From contig JABDGD010000004.1 of assembly GCA_013286205.1 (NCBI GenBank), positions 1 to 64,000 on the forward strand: a stretch of DNA of 64,000 bases, read 5' to 3'. The stretch comes from Candidatus Firestoneibacteriota bacterium (GTDB lineage Bacteria; Oederibacteriota; Muellerivitia; Muellerivitales; Muellerivitaceae). Shown piece by piece: positions 48,467 through 58,240 of the stretch. Both the position numbers and the translations under genes were made by a program. The number at the start of each line of letters is the position of its first letter. Positions within the stretch are counted from its first letter, which is position 1. A model generated the notes under the pieces. That model was not told the DNA's origin. It saw only the letters and a list, made by a program, of their open reading frames with translations, and did no database searches.

Positions 48467-49578
48467 AGCGCCTGCCCCTGGTCGATCTGGTCCGGAGTTT
48501 CTCTATCTTGTGTGTTCTGGCGATCCACGCTGACGCTTTCTTCGCGCGCCCTCAAAACCCCGCGCTGGCCTGGGTCTGGAATCACTTTCAGAGAAACGGC
48601 ACCTATGGGGTTTATCTGTTTTTCCTGGTTTCCGGGTTTCTCATTACGGGCGTGATTCAAAATAACCCGGGCGGGCTTTGGAACCCCTCATTGAGAAGAT
48701 TTTATGTTCAAAGAGCGGGCCGTATTCTGCCCCTGCTGCTGCTGACCGTTTGGATTGGTTTATTGATGCTGTGGATTCCCCGGCCGCCCAACGCCAGCTA
48801 TCTGGATGTTTTTCGGCCCGAATCCGGTTCATTGAGTCCGGCGGTATGGATATGCCTGGCGACTTTCACCTTTAACTGGTTTCTCGCCTTTCAAACCACG
48901 GCCACTTTGGGCATGTTTTGGAGTTTGCTTTGGTCGCTCTCCGTAGAGGAGCAGTTTTACTTTCTCTTTCCCCCGCTTTTAAGGCTGATGCGGAACGAAA
49001 AAAGACTTACCCAATTCATGTTCGCCGTCATCGGCGTCGGCCTGGGCTGGCGGTATCTTTGTTACGCCGCTCAATGGAATAACCGGGACCTTCAGGTTTT
49101 TACCTCACTAGGCGCCTTTGACAATATCGCTTTCGGCGTTCTCTTGTACCTGGCGGTCAAACGATGGGGTCCCGCGCTTTCTCAAAGGAAAAGGGCGGCC
49201 GCCGGGCTTTGTATCGCGGGTCTGGCGCTCATGACAGCGGTTTATATAGAAACCTCGCTCAATGACCCCTGGGACCGGGTCTATGCTTCCACTTTGCTGG
49301 CCTGCGGCTTATTTATGTTTTTACTGGGCGGACTGCAGTTTAACTTCTGGAATGGAAAGCTCGGGGAGCCTTTGACCTGGCCCGGACGCTATTGCTACTC
49401 GCTTTATCTTCTTCACCCGATTGTGTTGGCTTTTATGTTCCCGCTTCTGTTTCAAATGAACGCCTGGAAGGCTCTTTTGCTTTTTACCATGGTCAGTACC
49501 GCTATAGCCGCCGCTTCTTTTCACTTTTTTGAAAAACCAGCCAATCAACTGATCCGAAACTCTTTAGACAAACGCTGA
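48463..49578 (+). CDS. Acyltransferase family 3 membrane protein
   Basis: 371 residues with about ten transmembrane helices, of the OafA/WecH type that O-acetylates surface glycans. N-terminal LVDLVRSFSILCVLAIHAD contains the histidine of the family's first motif; the ARxxRIxP-type motif is seen as YVQRAGRILPLLLL. A TTG start at 48463 overlaps the stop of the preceding gene (TTGA). Position in a run of GT-C glycosyltransferase genes suggests acylation of the same glycan. Confidence 0.88.
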   Translation: MKRLPLVDLVRSFSILCVLAIHADAFFARPQNPALAWVWNHFQRNGTYGVYLFFLVSGFLITGVIQNNPGGLWNPSLRRFYVQRAGRILPLLLLTVWIGLLMLWIPRPPNASYLDVFRPESGSLSPAVWICLATFTFNWFLAFQTTATLGMFWSLLWSLSVEEQFYFLFPPLLRLMRNEKRLTQFMFAVIGVGLGWRYLCYAAQWNNRDLQVFTSLGAFDNIAFGVLLYLAVKRWGPALSQRKRAAAGLCIAGLALMTAVYIETSLNDPWDRVYASTLLACGLFMFLLGGLQFNFWNGKLGEPLTWPGRYCYSLYLLHPIVLAFMFPLLFQMNAWKALLLFTMVSTAIAAASFHFFEKPANQLIRNSLDKR

Positions 49579-49581
49579 CTT

Positions 49582-51813
49582 TTAAAAAGAATTACGCGCT
49601 TGGTCGGATTTGCTTTTCTCATCCAAAACCCGCATTACCGAAATGCCGTTTCGAAGTTCGACAAACTTTAAGTTAAATCTTTTATTAATTTTGCGGAGCA
49701 GGGTTTTTTCCAAAACCGCCGCCGAATACCGGCCATCGATCAAATCGTAATAAGATGAATCGATATCTTTGGATAAATAAAGATAATCGCCGGGAGAAAT
49801 CGCCGGCTGATAAGACATAACTCTGGCAATAGCCGGTCCGCAAATACAAAGTTGCCCAATGTCGTTATAGGGATAAGCTTTCGTCCTGCCCGTATACATG
49901 GAGACATCCAAACCCTTGTTGCCGAAGAAATAGATAACTTCTTTTTTAGAGCCAGAATACTGATTCATTAAATCCGCCGCGGTTTTGACAAAATCATCCT
50001 CAGCCAACGGCAGGTTTCTGGCCGCGTCGATCGTTTTTTGCGGTAAAGAAGAAAACTCGGAGAAGCTTTGGCTTAGCTTAAACGCCATATCGGGAACGAG
50101 GAATTGCAAATAAAAGCCCAGACCCGCGGCGCTCAACACCAAAATGGTTTTTTTAAATAGTCCGGGAATCGCGAAGCCGTCTTGGCGGCTTCCCAGCCAG
50201 TAAAGCCAATAGGCGCCCAATAAAATACTCGGCATGCTGATATGAAAAAGATTATTGGGATGGGCTCTGCCTAAAAAATACAAAAATTGGGAAATGCCGT
50301 AAAAAGTCAAAAACACCATGACATTAAAATGCGCCGGCCGGGAAGACTCTTTCCACTTTGTCAGGCTCCCCATCACCACGCATATCGAGATCAATAAAAT
50401 GCCGATGATGATCCACCAGGCGCCAAAAGCCGGAACCGGCAGCATCCCGAAGCCGTTTTTGTAGAGGAAGATGTAGTCGAAATAGTAGTTCCAATGGGGC
50501 CACTCGGCGGCGCGGCGGTAAATATCCCCATAAATAAAAACCAGCAGTAGAAGGCCAAACCCCCATAAAAGAGAAAGACGGCGGATCCATAATTTCCAAT
50601 TAAACTTCAGACTTTTCAGATCGATGATGGATTCATAACAAACGAAACCCAAATAAGCCGGCAGGGTATAGACGCAAACCTCGAAACTCCAAAAAATAGC
50701 CGCGGCGGCCACCGCGGCCTCGGCGATGTAAAAACGATCGGCCCATTTTGGCTTTTGGTTCCTCAAAACGATCAGCGCCATCAGTAAATACGCGAAGCTA
50801 AAACGGAGCGGCCCCACCGATGGATTTTGAATAATGAAGCCCATAGTGGCGAAATAATTCACCAATAAAAGAACGACCAGACAAAGGAATGAGTAAAGTC
50901 GGGAATGGAATAACTGCCGGACAATAAAATAAAAACAAAAATATTGAAGAACAAAAAGCGCGGTTAACACCAGGCTGAAACTTTCAAATCCCAGCGGCAG
51001 AACTTTAAAAAATAGCGAGAGAAAATAAAAAACAAAAAGACCGTACTGGGCGTTGATATTGACTAAAAAGGCTTTCCCCGCGCGAAAATCCGCCAGGGGG
51101 CCCAGATAAAATGAATCGTGATAAGTTTCCACCCGGTAATGGGGATCCACGACCAAAACCACAATCAGAAAAAGAGCGAGAAGATAGAAAAAGAATTCCC
51201 GTCGAAACAGGGGCCGCGCCGCCGGGTTGGATAAGTTTTCCGGTTTTAGCCCTTCTCTTAAAAGCAAAATAAACAAAAGACCTGCCAACGCGTTGGAAAT
51301 CGAAGCCAGTTTCAAAAAGAGAAAGGTGTCCGGTGTTAAAAATAAAATCCAGCAGGCAAAAATAACGCCCATCAAAACCATGAGGCTTTTTTGCAGGAAA
51401 GGACTTAGCTTTTGGCCTTGCCGGGAAAACCCTTTCACCGCCAAACCAACGCCGAGTTGCGATAAACAAAACAGAGTCACCCTGAATAGGTTTGAGCCGC
51501 CCGCCCAGTTGGAGGGCGTGAGCAGATATAAAAGAAGAATAAAATTAACGAAAGCCAGGAGGAAGCCAAAGGAAGAAAAACCGCTGAGCGCTTTGAGTTT
51601 CAGCTTTTCCGCCAGGGCCGAAAGCCCCCAGCCGACAGGTAAAAAAACAATCCAGCCCAAAATATAAAATTTAAAATCATTGGTTTTAATAGAGCTGTCA
51701 GCGGCCTGAAAAGTAATAAAGAAAGTGACGCCGATGAGCGTGTAAATGCCCGCCAAAAATAAAAACCAAAAATCTTCATAGGACTTTTGATCGCTGTGGT
51801 TTTCCCTGGTCAA
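49582..51813 (-). CDS. Large polytopic membrane protein, GT-C-like
   Basis: 743 residues with well over ten hydrophobic segments in the first 560, then a soluble tail of about 180. An early extracytoplasmic loop (RVETYHDSFYLGPLADFRAG, NINAQYG) resembles loops of GT-C-like membrane proteins, but the WxxDE motif of the four neighbours is not obvious. It ends 3 nt from the acyltransferase gene in convergent orientation. It may be a sugar transferase or a glycan-processing protein; the family is not recognised with confidence. Confidence 0.55.
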   Translation of the reverse strand: MTRENHSDQKSYEDFWFLFLAGIYTLIGVTFFITFQAADSSIKTNDFKFYILGWIVFLPVGWGLSALAEKLKLKALSGFSSFGFLLAFVNFILLLYLLTPSNWAGGSNLFRVTLFCLSQLGVGLAVKGFSRQGQKLSPFLQKSLMVLMGVIFACWILFLTPDTFLFLKLASISNALAGLLFILLLREGLKPENLSNPAARPLFRREFFFYLLALFLIVVLVVDPHYRVETYHDSFYLGPLADFRAGKAFLVNINAQYGLFVFYFLSLFFKVLPLGFESFSLVLTALFVLQYFCFYFIVRQLFHSRLYSFLCLVVLLLVNYFATMGFIIQNPSVGPLRFSFAYLLMALIVLRNQKPKWADRFYIAEAAVAAAAIFWSFEVCVYTLPAYLGFVCYESIIDLKSLKFNWKLWIRRLSLLWGFGLLLLVFIYGDIYRRAAEWPHWNYYFDYIFLYKNGFGMLPVPAFGAWWIIIGILLISICVVMGSLTKWKESSRPAHFNVMVFLTFYGISQFLYFLGRAHPNNLFHISMPSILLGAYWLYWLGSRQDGFAIPGLFKKTILVLSAAGLGFYLQFLVPDMAFKLSQSFSEFSSLPQKTIDAARNLPLAEDDFVKTAADLMNQYSGSKKEVIYFFGNKGLDVSMYTGRTKAYPYNDIGQLCICGPAIARVMSYQPAISPGDYLYLSKDIDSSYYDLIDGRYSAAVLEKTLLRKINKRFNLKFVELRNGISVMRVLDEKSKSDQARNSF

Positions 51814-51838
51814 TGAATTCTCCCAACAGCGGAATAAT

Positions 51839-52840
51839 TTAGGGCTGCTTTAGATCGGGCCCATGCATCAAAATTTGGGTTGGCGCTTCAATTTGAAGGG
51901 TCGCGTGCTGAATACCGCACTCTGTTTTTAAAACGCTGGTGGCCTTGGCCACAATTTGCTGGGCCTGGCTTAAGTGCTGGTCATCCACCACCAAATGCGC
52001 GGTCAGGTGCACGCCCCCGGCACCGACTTCCCATAGATGAATATGATGCACTTCGCGGATATCGCTGATTTCTTTTTTCAAGGTCGTTTCGATCACTTCA
52101 GACGTGAGCCCCTTGGGCGCGGACTCTAAAAGAATATGAAGCGCTTTACGGAGCAGTTTAAAAGCGCCCGACGCGATCAGCAGCGCGATCGCCAGACTTA
52201 AAACCGGATCCACCCAGGTCCATCCGGTTTGAGAAATCACCGCCACACCGATGAGAACACCTAAAGATGATCCCAGATCACCCATCACATGAATCCAGGC
52301 GCCTTGAATGTTAATATCGTCCTCATGACTGCCATGCAGAAACCAGGCCGAAAGCGCGTTAGCTAAAAAGCCGATGGCCGCGATGATCCCCATGGTTTTC
52401 CAATCCGGAAGAGAGGGATGGGCGAAGCGTTGAAAAGCTTCCCAGGCCACGCCGAAAACCATCAGGAAAAAGGTAATCGCGTTGCCTAAAGCGGCCAATA
52501 CTTCTAACCGCGCGAAACCATAAGTGTGGGTAGAGCTGGCGGGTTTTTCAGCCAGGATCATGGCCGTGAGAGAAATGAGAAGCGCCGCCAGATCGGTCAG
52601 CATATGGCCCGCGTCGGATAAAAGCGCCAAACTGCCCGAAACCATGCCGCCCACCGCTTCTAAAACCAAAATCAGCGCCGTGATGCCGATGGCCCAGAAC
52701 ATTTTGCTTTTACGGTTAAGCCCATGGGAATGAAACAAGCCGCCTTCGCCGTGATCGTGAGCATGGCTATGGTCATGCGAATGGCCATGATCGTGGTCGT
52801 GCTGGTGGGAATGGGGATGGTCGTGGTCGTGAGCGCTCAT
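51839..52840 (-). CDS. Cation diffusion facilitator (CzcD/ZitB-like)
   Basis: 333-residue CDF metal exporter. The first ~38 residues are a His/Asp tract (HDHDHPHSHQHDHDHGHSHD), likely a metal buffer. Six transmembrane helices follow, with metal-site motifs DAGHMLTD and HVMGD, and a C-terminal regulatory domain (EVHHIHLWEVGAGGVHLTAH). Probably exports Zn2+, Co2+ or Cd2+ against protons. It lies 25 nt upstream of, and same strand as, the large membrane protein gene. Confidence 0.93.
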   Translation of the reverse strand: MSAHDHDHPHSHQHDHDHGHSHDHSHAHDHGEGGLFHSHGLNRKSKMFWAIGITALILVLEAVGGMVSGSLALLSDAGHMLTDLAALLISLTAMILAEKPASSTHTYGFARLEVLAALGNAITFFLMVFGVAWEAFQRFAHPSLPDWKTMGIIAAIGFLANALSAWFLHGSHEDDINIQGAWIHVMGDLGSSLGVLIGVAVISQTGWTWVDPVLSLAIALLIASGAFKLLRKALHILLESAPKGLTSEVIETTLKKEISDIREVHHIHLWEVGAGGVHLTAHLVVDDQHLSQAQQIVAKATSVLKTECGIQHATLQIEAPTQILMHGPDLKQP

Positions 52841-52893
52841 AAAATCCTAAATTTCTTAAAATCAGGCCAATAAATAAAACGGTCCAAACGCCA

Positions 52894-52910
52894 GGCCTAT
52901 ATAATAGGCC
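52894..52910. repeat. Hairpin in the divergent CDF / glycosyltransferase spacer
   Basis: A perfect 7-bp stem ggcctat / ataggcc with loop ata. It may be an operator or terminator-like site for either gene. Confidence 0.45.
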
Positions 52911-52950
52911 CGTTAAATAAAAAAATACTTAGATTTTTTAAGAGTCCATC

Positions 52951-54990
52951 TTGTCCCAGCCTTTCTCCAACCGTTCTTTGGCCTATCATCCTTTAGTCTG
53001 GTTTTTCATTTTTCTATTTTCCTTCAGCCTGCTGGTTTATGGCCGCCTCTCCTTAACGATTCAAATTTGGATCCTCTTCATGGGCGTCGTTCTGCCGTTT
53101 TTTTTAGGCTTGGCTGCCCTTTCCCAACCGCTTAAAAAAGAAAAACCAGCCTGGGAAGAGTCTTTTCTGCCCCCTTTGTCCGCACCGCCTTCATGGATGG
53201 TGATCATTCTGGTCTTCATGATGCTGGTCAGCCGCTTTCTTTTACTGGGTCAATCCGCCTGGTGGCCTGCCGGTGATGAAGCACTGAACGCTTTTTACCT
53301 GCCCTTTTGGGCGGAGCATTGGCACGGGGCTCTCTTTGTGGCCTCCAGCCAAATTCCCAGCACCCTGAGTCAGTTAGCCTTTTTTATATTCAAGCTCACT
53401 CAAACGCCCCTGCTGAGCGTACAGCTGGTCCCCGCGCTGATTTCTTGCGCGACCGTAGGTATGGCCTATCAAGTTGCCCGGCTTTATTTTTCAAAAACAA
53501 ATGCCCTGATTGTCTTTTTACTTTTTGCCTTCAGCTATTGGCCGCTTTTCATCTCCTGGACTTTTTTGCCCGGCATCGCCACCCCTTTATGGGAATTAAT
53601 TCTTTTTTATCTTCTCTACCAAATCAAAAAATCACCCGATAAAAATACCGGATGGTTTTTCCTCTACGGCCTCGCTCTGGGCGCCTGTCCATACACCTTT
53701 TTCTCCTGGCCGGTTTTGTTCTTATGGTCCGGGGCCGTTGTTTTTCTAACCGGCAACCATTCCGCAAAAAAGTGGGCTTGGTTAGGCGCGGGCCTCTTCA
53801 TCACCCTGGCGCCTTATCTCTGGGCCATCAGCCACGGTCCTTACGGCGATTATTTTTGGGGTATCGCGGGTAAAGGGCAGGTCATCACCAGACTCACCCG
53901 GGCGAAAGTCATGGCCGAATATGTTTCTTCTCTCTTTTGGGGCGTGGGAAGCGGCACCTGGTTTCCTCAAACCGGGGGATACCTGAATGTGGTCTTGAGC
54001 GCCTGCGGCCTGGTCGGCTTCATTGAATTATTTCGGTTCAAACGATTGGCCCTAGTCTGGGCCTGCCTGAGCGCGTTTTTTATTTTCATGCTTCCCGGTT
54101 TATTGTCCCGGGATTTTGAGGGCCACCGCATTCTTCTGGCGCTTCCGGTTTTGTTATGGATCGTCGCCGTGGGAATACAGGCGCTTTTGGTGAAATTCCC
54201 TAAATCACGCCGGTTGGCGGTTTTGGTTTTATTACTGGGGCTGTCTTTGGTCTTGGATTTAAAAAGAGTCAATAACCCCGTGGTAAATGAGCTGCGCTCC
54301 GAACCGGTTTCGAACGAAAGACGATTCAGTTATGAGGCGTTAAAACCCATCGCGGATCACAATGGCCCAGGCCTGATTTTCACCGAATGTATCCCCAACA
54401 CCACCGACTATTCGCTGAGCTGCTTTTCCTATCCTTTTAACGCGGCCTTTAACCCAAAACTGGCGCCTGAAAAGACTCAGTGGGTTTCGATTTTTACCGC
54501 GGATTATTACCAGAACGATCTGAGTAAAAGATTCCCGCAGCTGCGCTGGATTTCCCTGCCCGAGGATAAACACCATGTGCTGGCCCTCATGCCCCTGACT
54601 GAGCAAAACCGTAAAGTCTTTTTGGACTGGGTTCCCTTTTACCGATTCGAAATGAACTTGAATTACCAGTTCGCGGATAACCCCAGCGGAAAATCCCGAG
54701 ATTTTCTTTTAAAAGAGATGATGGACATTTATCCCTCTTTGTCCAAAGACCCCTTTATCCAAAGCTGTTTCTTTCAAAAATTGTTTTATCTTTATTCCGC
54801 CGAGAAGACCTTTAATCTGGAAGACACCTGGTGCAGTTACACCAATTTCTCCGACCTATTCCATGCCGCTTACCGAAACAGCTATCAAAACTCGACTTTG
54901 AGCGCGCAGCTTTTGGGTTTATTAATTTTGGAACATCAGGACGCTGAGGCGCGGAAACTGTTGGAGAAAATTAAGCGGAACCCAGCTTGA
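52951..54990 (+). CDS. GT-C fold membrane glycosyltransferase (paralogue 4)
   Basis: 679 residues with the same architecture as paralogues 1-3: N-terminal membrane hairpin, a loop with WPAGDEALNA (Asp-Glu), a membrane body, and a soluble C-terminal domain. It is more distant than paralogues 2 and 3 are to each other. TTG start at 52951 with AAGAG upstream; the start is less sure. The 3' end overlaps the convergent addA gene by 20 bases. Confidence 0.72.
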   Translation: MSQPFSNRSLAYHPLVWFFIFLFSFSLLVYGRLSLTIQIWILFMGVVLPFFLGLAALSQPLKKEKPAWEESFLPPLSAPPSWMVIILVFMMLVSRFLLLGQSAWWPAGDEALNAFYLPFWAEHWHGALFVASSQIPSTLSQLAFFIFKLTQTPLLSVQLVPALISCATVGMAYQVARLYFSKTNALIVFLLFAFSYWPLFISWTFLPGIATPLWELILFYLLYQIKKSPDKNTGWFFLYGLALGACPYTFFSWPVLFLWSGAVVFLTGNHSAKKWAWLGAGLFITLAPYLWAISHGPYGDYFWGIAGKGQVITRLTRAKVMAEYVSSLFWGVGSGTWFPQTGGYLNVVLSACGLVGFIELFRFKRLALVWACLSAFFIFMLPGLLSRDFEGHRILLALPVLLWIVAVGIQALLVKFPKSRRLAVLVLLLGLSLVLDLKRVNNPVVNELRSEPVSNERRFSYEALKPIADHNGPGLIFTECIPNTTDYSLSCFSYPFNAAFNPKLAPEKTQWVSIFTADYYQNDLSKRFPQLRWISLPEDKHHVLALMPLTEQNRKVFLDWVPFYRFEMNLNYQFADNPSGKSRDFLLKEMMDIYPSLSKDPFIQSCFFQKLFYLYSAEKTFNLEDTWCSYTNFSDLFHAAYRNSYQNSTLSAQLLGLLILEHQDAEARKLLEKIKRNPA

Positions 54991-57900
54991 CCGAGACTGT
55001 TTGGTCGGGGCGTAAGAAATAAAGATAGGCTTCCTTAACGGGCAGTTGGGTGAATTGCTCCAAAAGCCCGCCGTAATAGCCGATCTGTTTTTGGTAGGCC
55101 TCTAATCCTCTTTGGCTGTCTTTATCGGTTTTATAATCCACCACCACCCAGGCGCCGTCTTCTAAAAAGGCCAAATCAATCACCGCGTTGAGATTTTTTC
55201 CCTCGGCGTTTTTTCCCGACAAGGACAATTCCCGGAATACCTGGGAAGAAGCCTTGGCTCTTTGAAGTAAGTTATTTTTCAGGCCGTTTACCGTTAGGTC
55301 CGCCGCTTCTTGAGCTTTTTCCGCCGGCAAGCCCATGCCGGGCGCCCATAAATTCGCCGCCTTCAGAATGGTTTTCTCGTTCCAGTCCCAACCCTTTTCA
55401 AGCAATTGGTGGGTTAAAACCCCGAAGGCTTTGCCCAGCCGGTCACCGGAAGCCTGGGGCATTTCTCCCTCCAGGAAATAGCCCTCGCGTTGGGGTTTGT
55501 CATCCTCACTATGAGCCACGGAGGTGACGGATTGAAGTTTGGTTTTACCCCGGCGCCTTTCAACTAAGGTCTTTTTGGTTTCTACCAACTGGAGTAAATA
55601 TTTTTTCTGATCTTCCACAGGCTGGCTGTTTTTTTCTTTTTCCAACAGGTCCACCGCCAGCGCGGAGGCCGCGGACCGGTCTTGAACCGCGGTGACCTTT
55701 TGGTGCTTCAACGCTTTGAGATCAAAAGAGCCTGTGATAGGTTTTAAAAATCCTCCGGCTTTTTCCTGAGTGAAGAGTGGAATCACCAGGCTTTCCTTCG
55801 CCCGGGTGCAGCCCACATAAAGAAGACGCAGAATTTCGGCTTTTTCCTGCAGTTCTTCATCTTCCTGGGTTTTCTCGAACCCAGCGGTGAAAAGCTTTAG
55901 CTCTTTATCCCCGGCTTTAAACTGGGCCGTACCCTTTTGGCGGTTCACGATAAAGTCAGACCGGCGGGGCTTTTCCGGCGCGGCGCCGGAGAGGATCACC
56001 ACGGGAAACTCCAAACCCTTGGCTTTATGCAAAGTCATGAGAGTCACCTGCTGGCCCGTTTCTTCCGGTCCCGGAGCTTCGCCTTCCATGGCGTCTTCTT
56101 CGCGCTGCTTGGCCAGCCACTTCACGAAAGCCCGATAGGTGAAATTTTGGGATTCTTCCAGGTCTCGGCACTGATTAACAACCTTCATGAGATTGGCCAC
56201 CCGCTGTTCACCGTGAGGCTGACAGGAAGCAACCGCCAGCAGATTGGTATGTTCATATAAGTAGAGTAATGTCTCTGCGGGGCTTAAATGCCTGGTTTCC
56301 AAATACCATTGGCGCAAGTGGCGGAACGCCTCACCCACCTTCCCTTTGGCCCCTCTGAGAAATTGAAAAGCCCCCTTATCCTCACGGTAAAGAAAAAGCT
56401 GTTCGTCTGTAAAACCAAACAACGGACTGCGTAAAAGAGCCGCCAAACTGGCTTCATCCGCTGGAGATTCCAGACAGGTCAACAAAGTTTCCAGCGCCAC
56501 AATTTCAGGCCGGTTGTAAAACTTTTTACCGCCCACAATTTGGAATTGAATATGGCGGCGGCGCAAAGCGTTCTCATAAACCGATTCGGTATTCGACAGT
56601 TCCCGGAACAGAATGGCGATGTCGCCCTCCTGCAAAGGACGCATCACCGGTTTGTCTTTCGGCGACTTGGGGTCAGTAACGAGCGGTTTTTCTTGGAGCA
56701 GTTGTTCAATAAAATCGCCTACGGTTTCCGCCTCCAGCTCACGGAAAGCACCCATGCTTTGTTCTTCTTCAGGGAGTTCCGGCATTTCCAGACCAATGAG
56801 CGGTGATAAACGTTCAGATCGTTTGTCTAATTGCCGATGAGCCTTTTGAGCGTTATAGGGGAAAGGTCCGCCCTCAAATAACTTTTCGAAACCTTGGTTA
56901 ACCCAATCCACAATGGGCGAAAGGGTGCGGAAGTTTTCAGTCAGTTTTTCCACCTGGCCCCCGCAGGCCTGCAGACGGGCTTTCGCCTCGCTGTAAATTT
57001 CAACATCCGCCCGGCGGAAGCGATAAATGCTCTGTTGGGGATCGCCGACGAGAAATAGTTTTCCCGGTTCCAGTTCTACGCTTTGCCAGGTCTTAGCTTT
57101 TTTATTCCGCAGTTCGGAAAGAAAGAAAACGATTTCAACCTGTAGGGGATCCGTATCCTGAAACTCATCCACAAACAGATGGTCGTAGCGTTTCTTGAGT
57201 TCTTCTCGAACTTCCAGCCGGTCTTTGACCAGGTCTCGGGTTTTGGATAAGAGATCGTCAAAATCTAAAAAACCCTGGCGGGTCTTCACCTGCGCGTATT
57301 CGATCAGATAATCCCAAAGCCATAACGCCGCCTTTTGAACCGCCGCGTTTTTCACCTCAGCGCCAAAGGATTCTTGTCTTTCCCGCAGGGTTTCAATATG
57401 CGCTCTCGCGTCCGCCAGGTTTTCTTTACCCCAGTTGCCCTGAGCGCCCACATTACCCACTTTGGGAATCGTGAGGCCCGCCAGGGCGTAAACCCGCTTA
57501 TCGCCGGACTGAAGGGCTTCATCCCAGCTCTTGGTAAAAGTCCTCAGTTTTTTCATTAGGCTGTCCTCAGGCGCGACCCCTTTGGCCTTTTCTTGAATGA
57601 GAACCCAGGTTCGTTTCAGGTCTTCTAAAGCGCTTTTCGGATCAGGCAAATCAGGAGCTTCTGAAGGTGTTAAAAGCGACCGATTGCTTAATAAATGGTT
57701 TTTGAGTTTTTCCAGATGCTCAAAGGTGCCGCCCAAACGGAAGAAGGGCATGAGATTTTCCACGGGGCGGCTCAGCGACTTTTTCAGCCAGTTTTGCCAG
57801 GCCTCATCCTCCAGGGCATCGCTTTGCACCTGATCCAGCACAGTGAATTGCGGGTCCACACCCACTTCCACCGGATATTCCCGAAGCAAGGATGAGCAAA

Positions 57901-58240
57901 AAGAATGAATGGTCGAAACCGATGCCTGTTCCAAATCTTTAATGGCCCGGCGCAGTAATCTTTCACGTTCTTTTTGATCAGCCGGAGACAACTTTTTAAA
58001 GCTGTCGGAATCAAATTCTTTTTCTAATCTCAAACGCAGACGTTCGACCAGTTCCCCGGCGGCTTTATCCGTAAAGGTAATGGCCGCGATACGGGCTAGC
58101 GGAGTTCCTTTTTCGAGCAGTAGCGCGGCCAGACGGTCGATGAGAAGTGTCGTTTTACCCGTACCGGCGCCTGCGTCTACCGCGAAGGAAGCATCGAGTT
58201 CAGAAACAATTTTTTGACGGGCCGATTGGTCGGAGATCAT
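54971..58240 (-). CDS. addA: Helicase-nuclease subunit AddA (UvrD/RecB-like)
   Basis: 1089-residue SF1 helicase and nuclease of the AddAB complex, which processes double-strand breaks for RecA. Walker A DAGAGTGKTTLL (Lys29), TFTDKAAGELVERL, Walker B VDEFQDTDPLQ, motif VTLMTLHKAKGLEFPVVIL, LLYVGCTRAKESL. C-terminal PD-(D/E)XK nuclease with VVVDYKTDK. Its start overlaps the addB stop by 4 bases. Confidence 0.94.
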   Translation of the reverse strand: MISDQSARQKIVSELDASFAVDAGAGTGKTTLLIDRLAALLLEKGTPLARIAAITFTDKAAGELVERLRLRLEKEFDSDSFKKLSPADQKERERLLRRAIKDLEQASVSTIHSFCSSLLREYPVEVGVDPQFTVLDQVQSDALEDEAWQNWLKKSLSRPVENLMPFFRLGGTFEHLEKLKNHLLSNRSLLTPSEAPDLPDPKSALEDLKRTWVLIQEKAKGVAPEDSLMKKLRTFTKSWDEALQSGDKRVYALAGLTIPKVGNVGAQGNWGKENLADARAHIETLRERQESFGAEVKNAAVQKAALWLWDYLIEYAQVKTRQGFLDFDDLLSKTRDLVKDRLEVREELKKRYDHLFVDEFQDTDPLQVEIVFFLSELRNKKAKTWQSVELEPGKLFLVGDPQQSIYRFRRADVEIYSEAKARLQACGGQVEKLTENFRTLSPIVDWVNQGFEKLFEGGPFPYNAQKAHRQLDKRSERLSPLIGLEMPELPEEEQSMGAFRELEAETVGDFIEQLLQEKPLVTDPKSPKDKPVMRPLQEGDIAILFRELSNTESVYENALRRRHIQFQIVGGKKFYNRPEIVALETLLTCLESPADEASLAALLRSPLFGFTDEQLFLYREDKGAFQFLRGAKGKVGEAFRHLRQWYLETRHLSPAETLLYLYEHTNLLAVASCQPHGEQRVANLMKVVNQCRDLEESQNFTYRAFVKWLAKQREEDAMEGEAPGPEETGQQVTLMTLHKAKGLEFPVVILSGAAPEKPRRSDFIVNRQKGTAQFKAGDKELKLFTAGFEKTQEDEELQEKAEILRLLYVGCTRAKESLVIPLFTQEKAGGFLKPITGSFDLKALKHQKVTAVQDRSAASALAVDLLEKEKNSQPVEDQKKYLLQLVETKKTLVERRRGKTKLQSVTSVAHSEDDKPQREGYFLEGEMPQASGDRLGKAFGVLTHQLLEKGWDWNEKTILKAANLWAPGMGLPAEKAQEAADLTVNGLKNNLLQRAKASSQVFRELSLSGKNAEGKNLNAVIDLAFLEDGAWVVVDYKTDKDSQRGLEAYQKQIGYYGGLLEQFTQLPVKEAYLYFLRPDQTVSVKLGSA

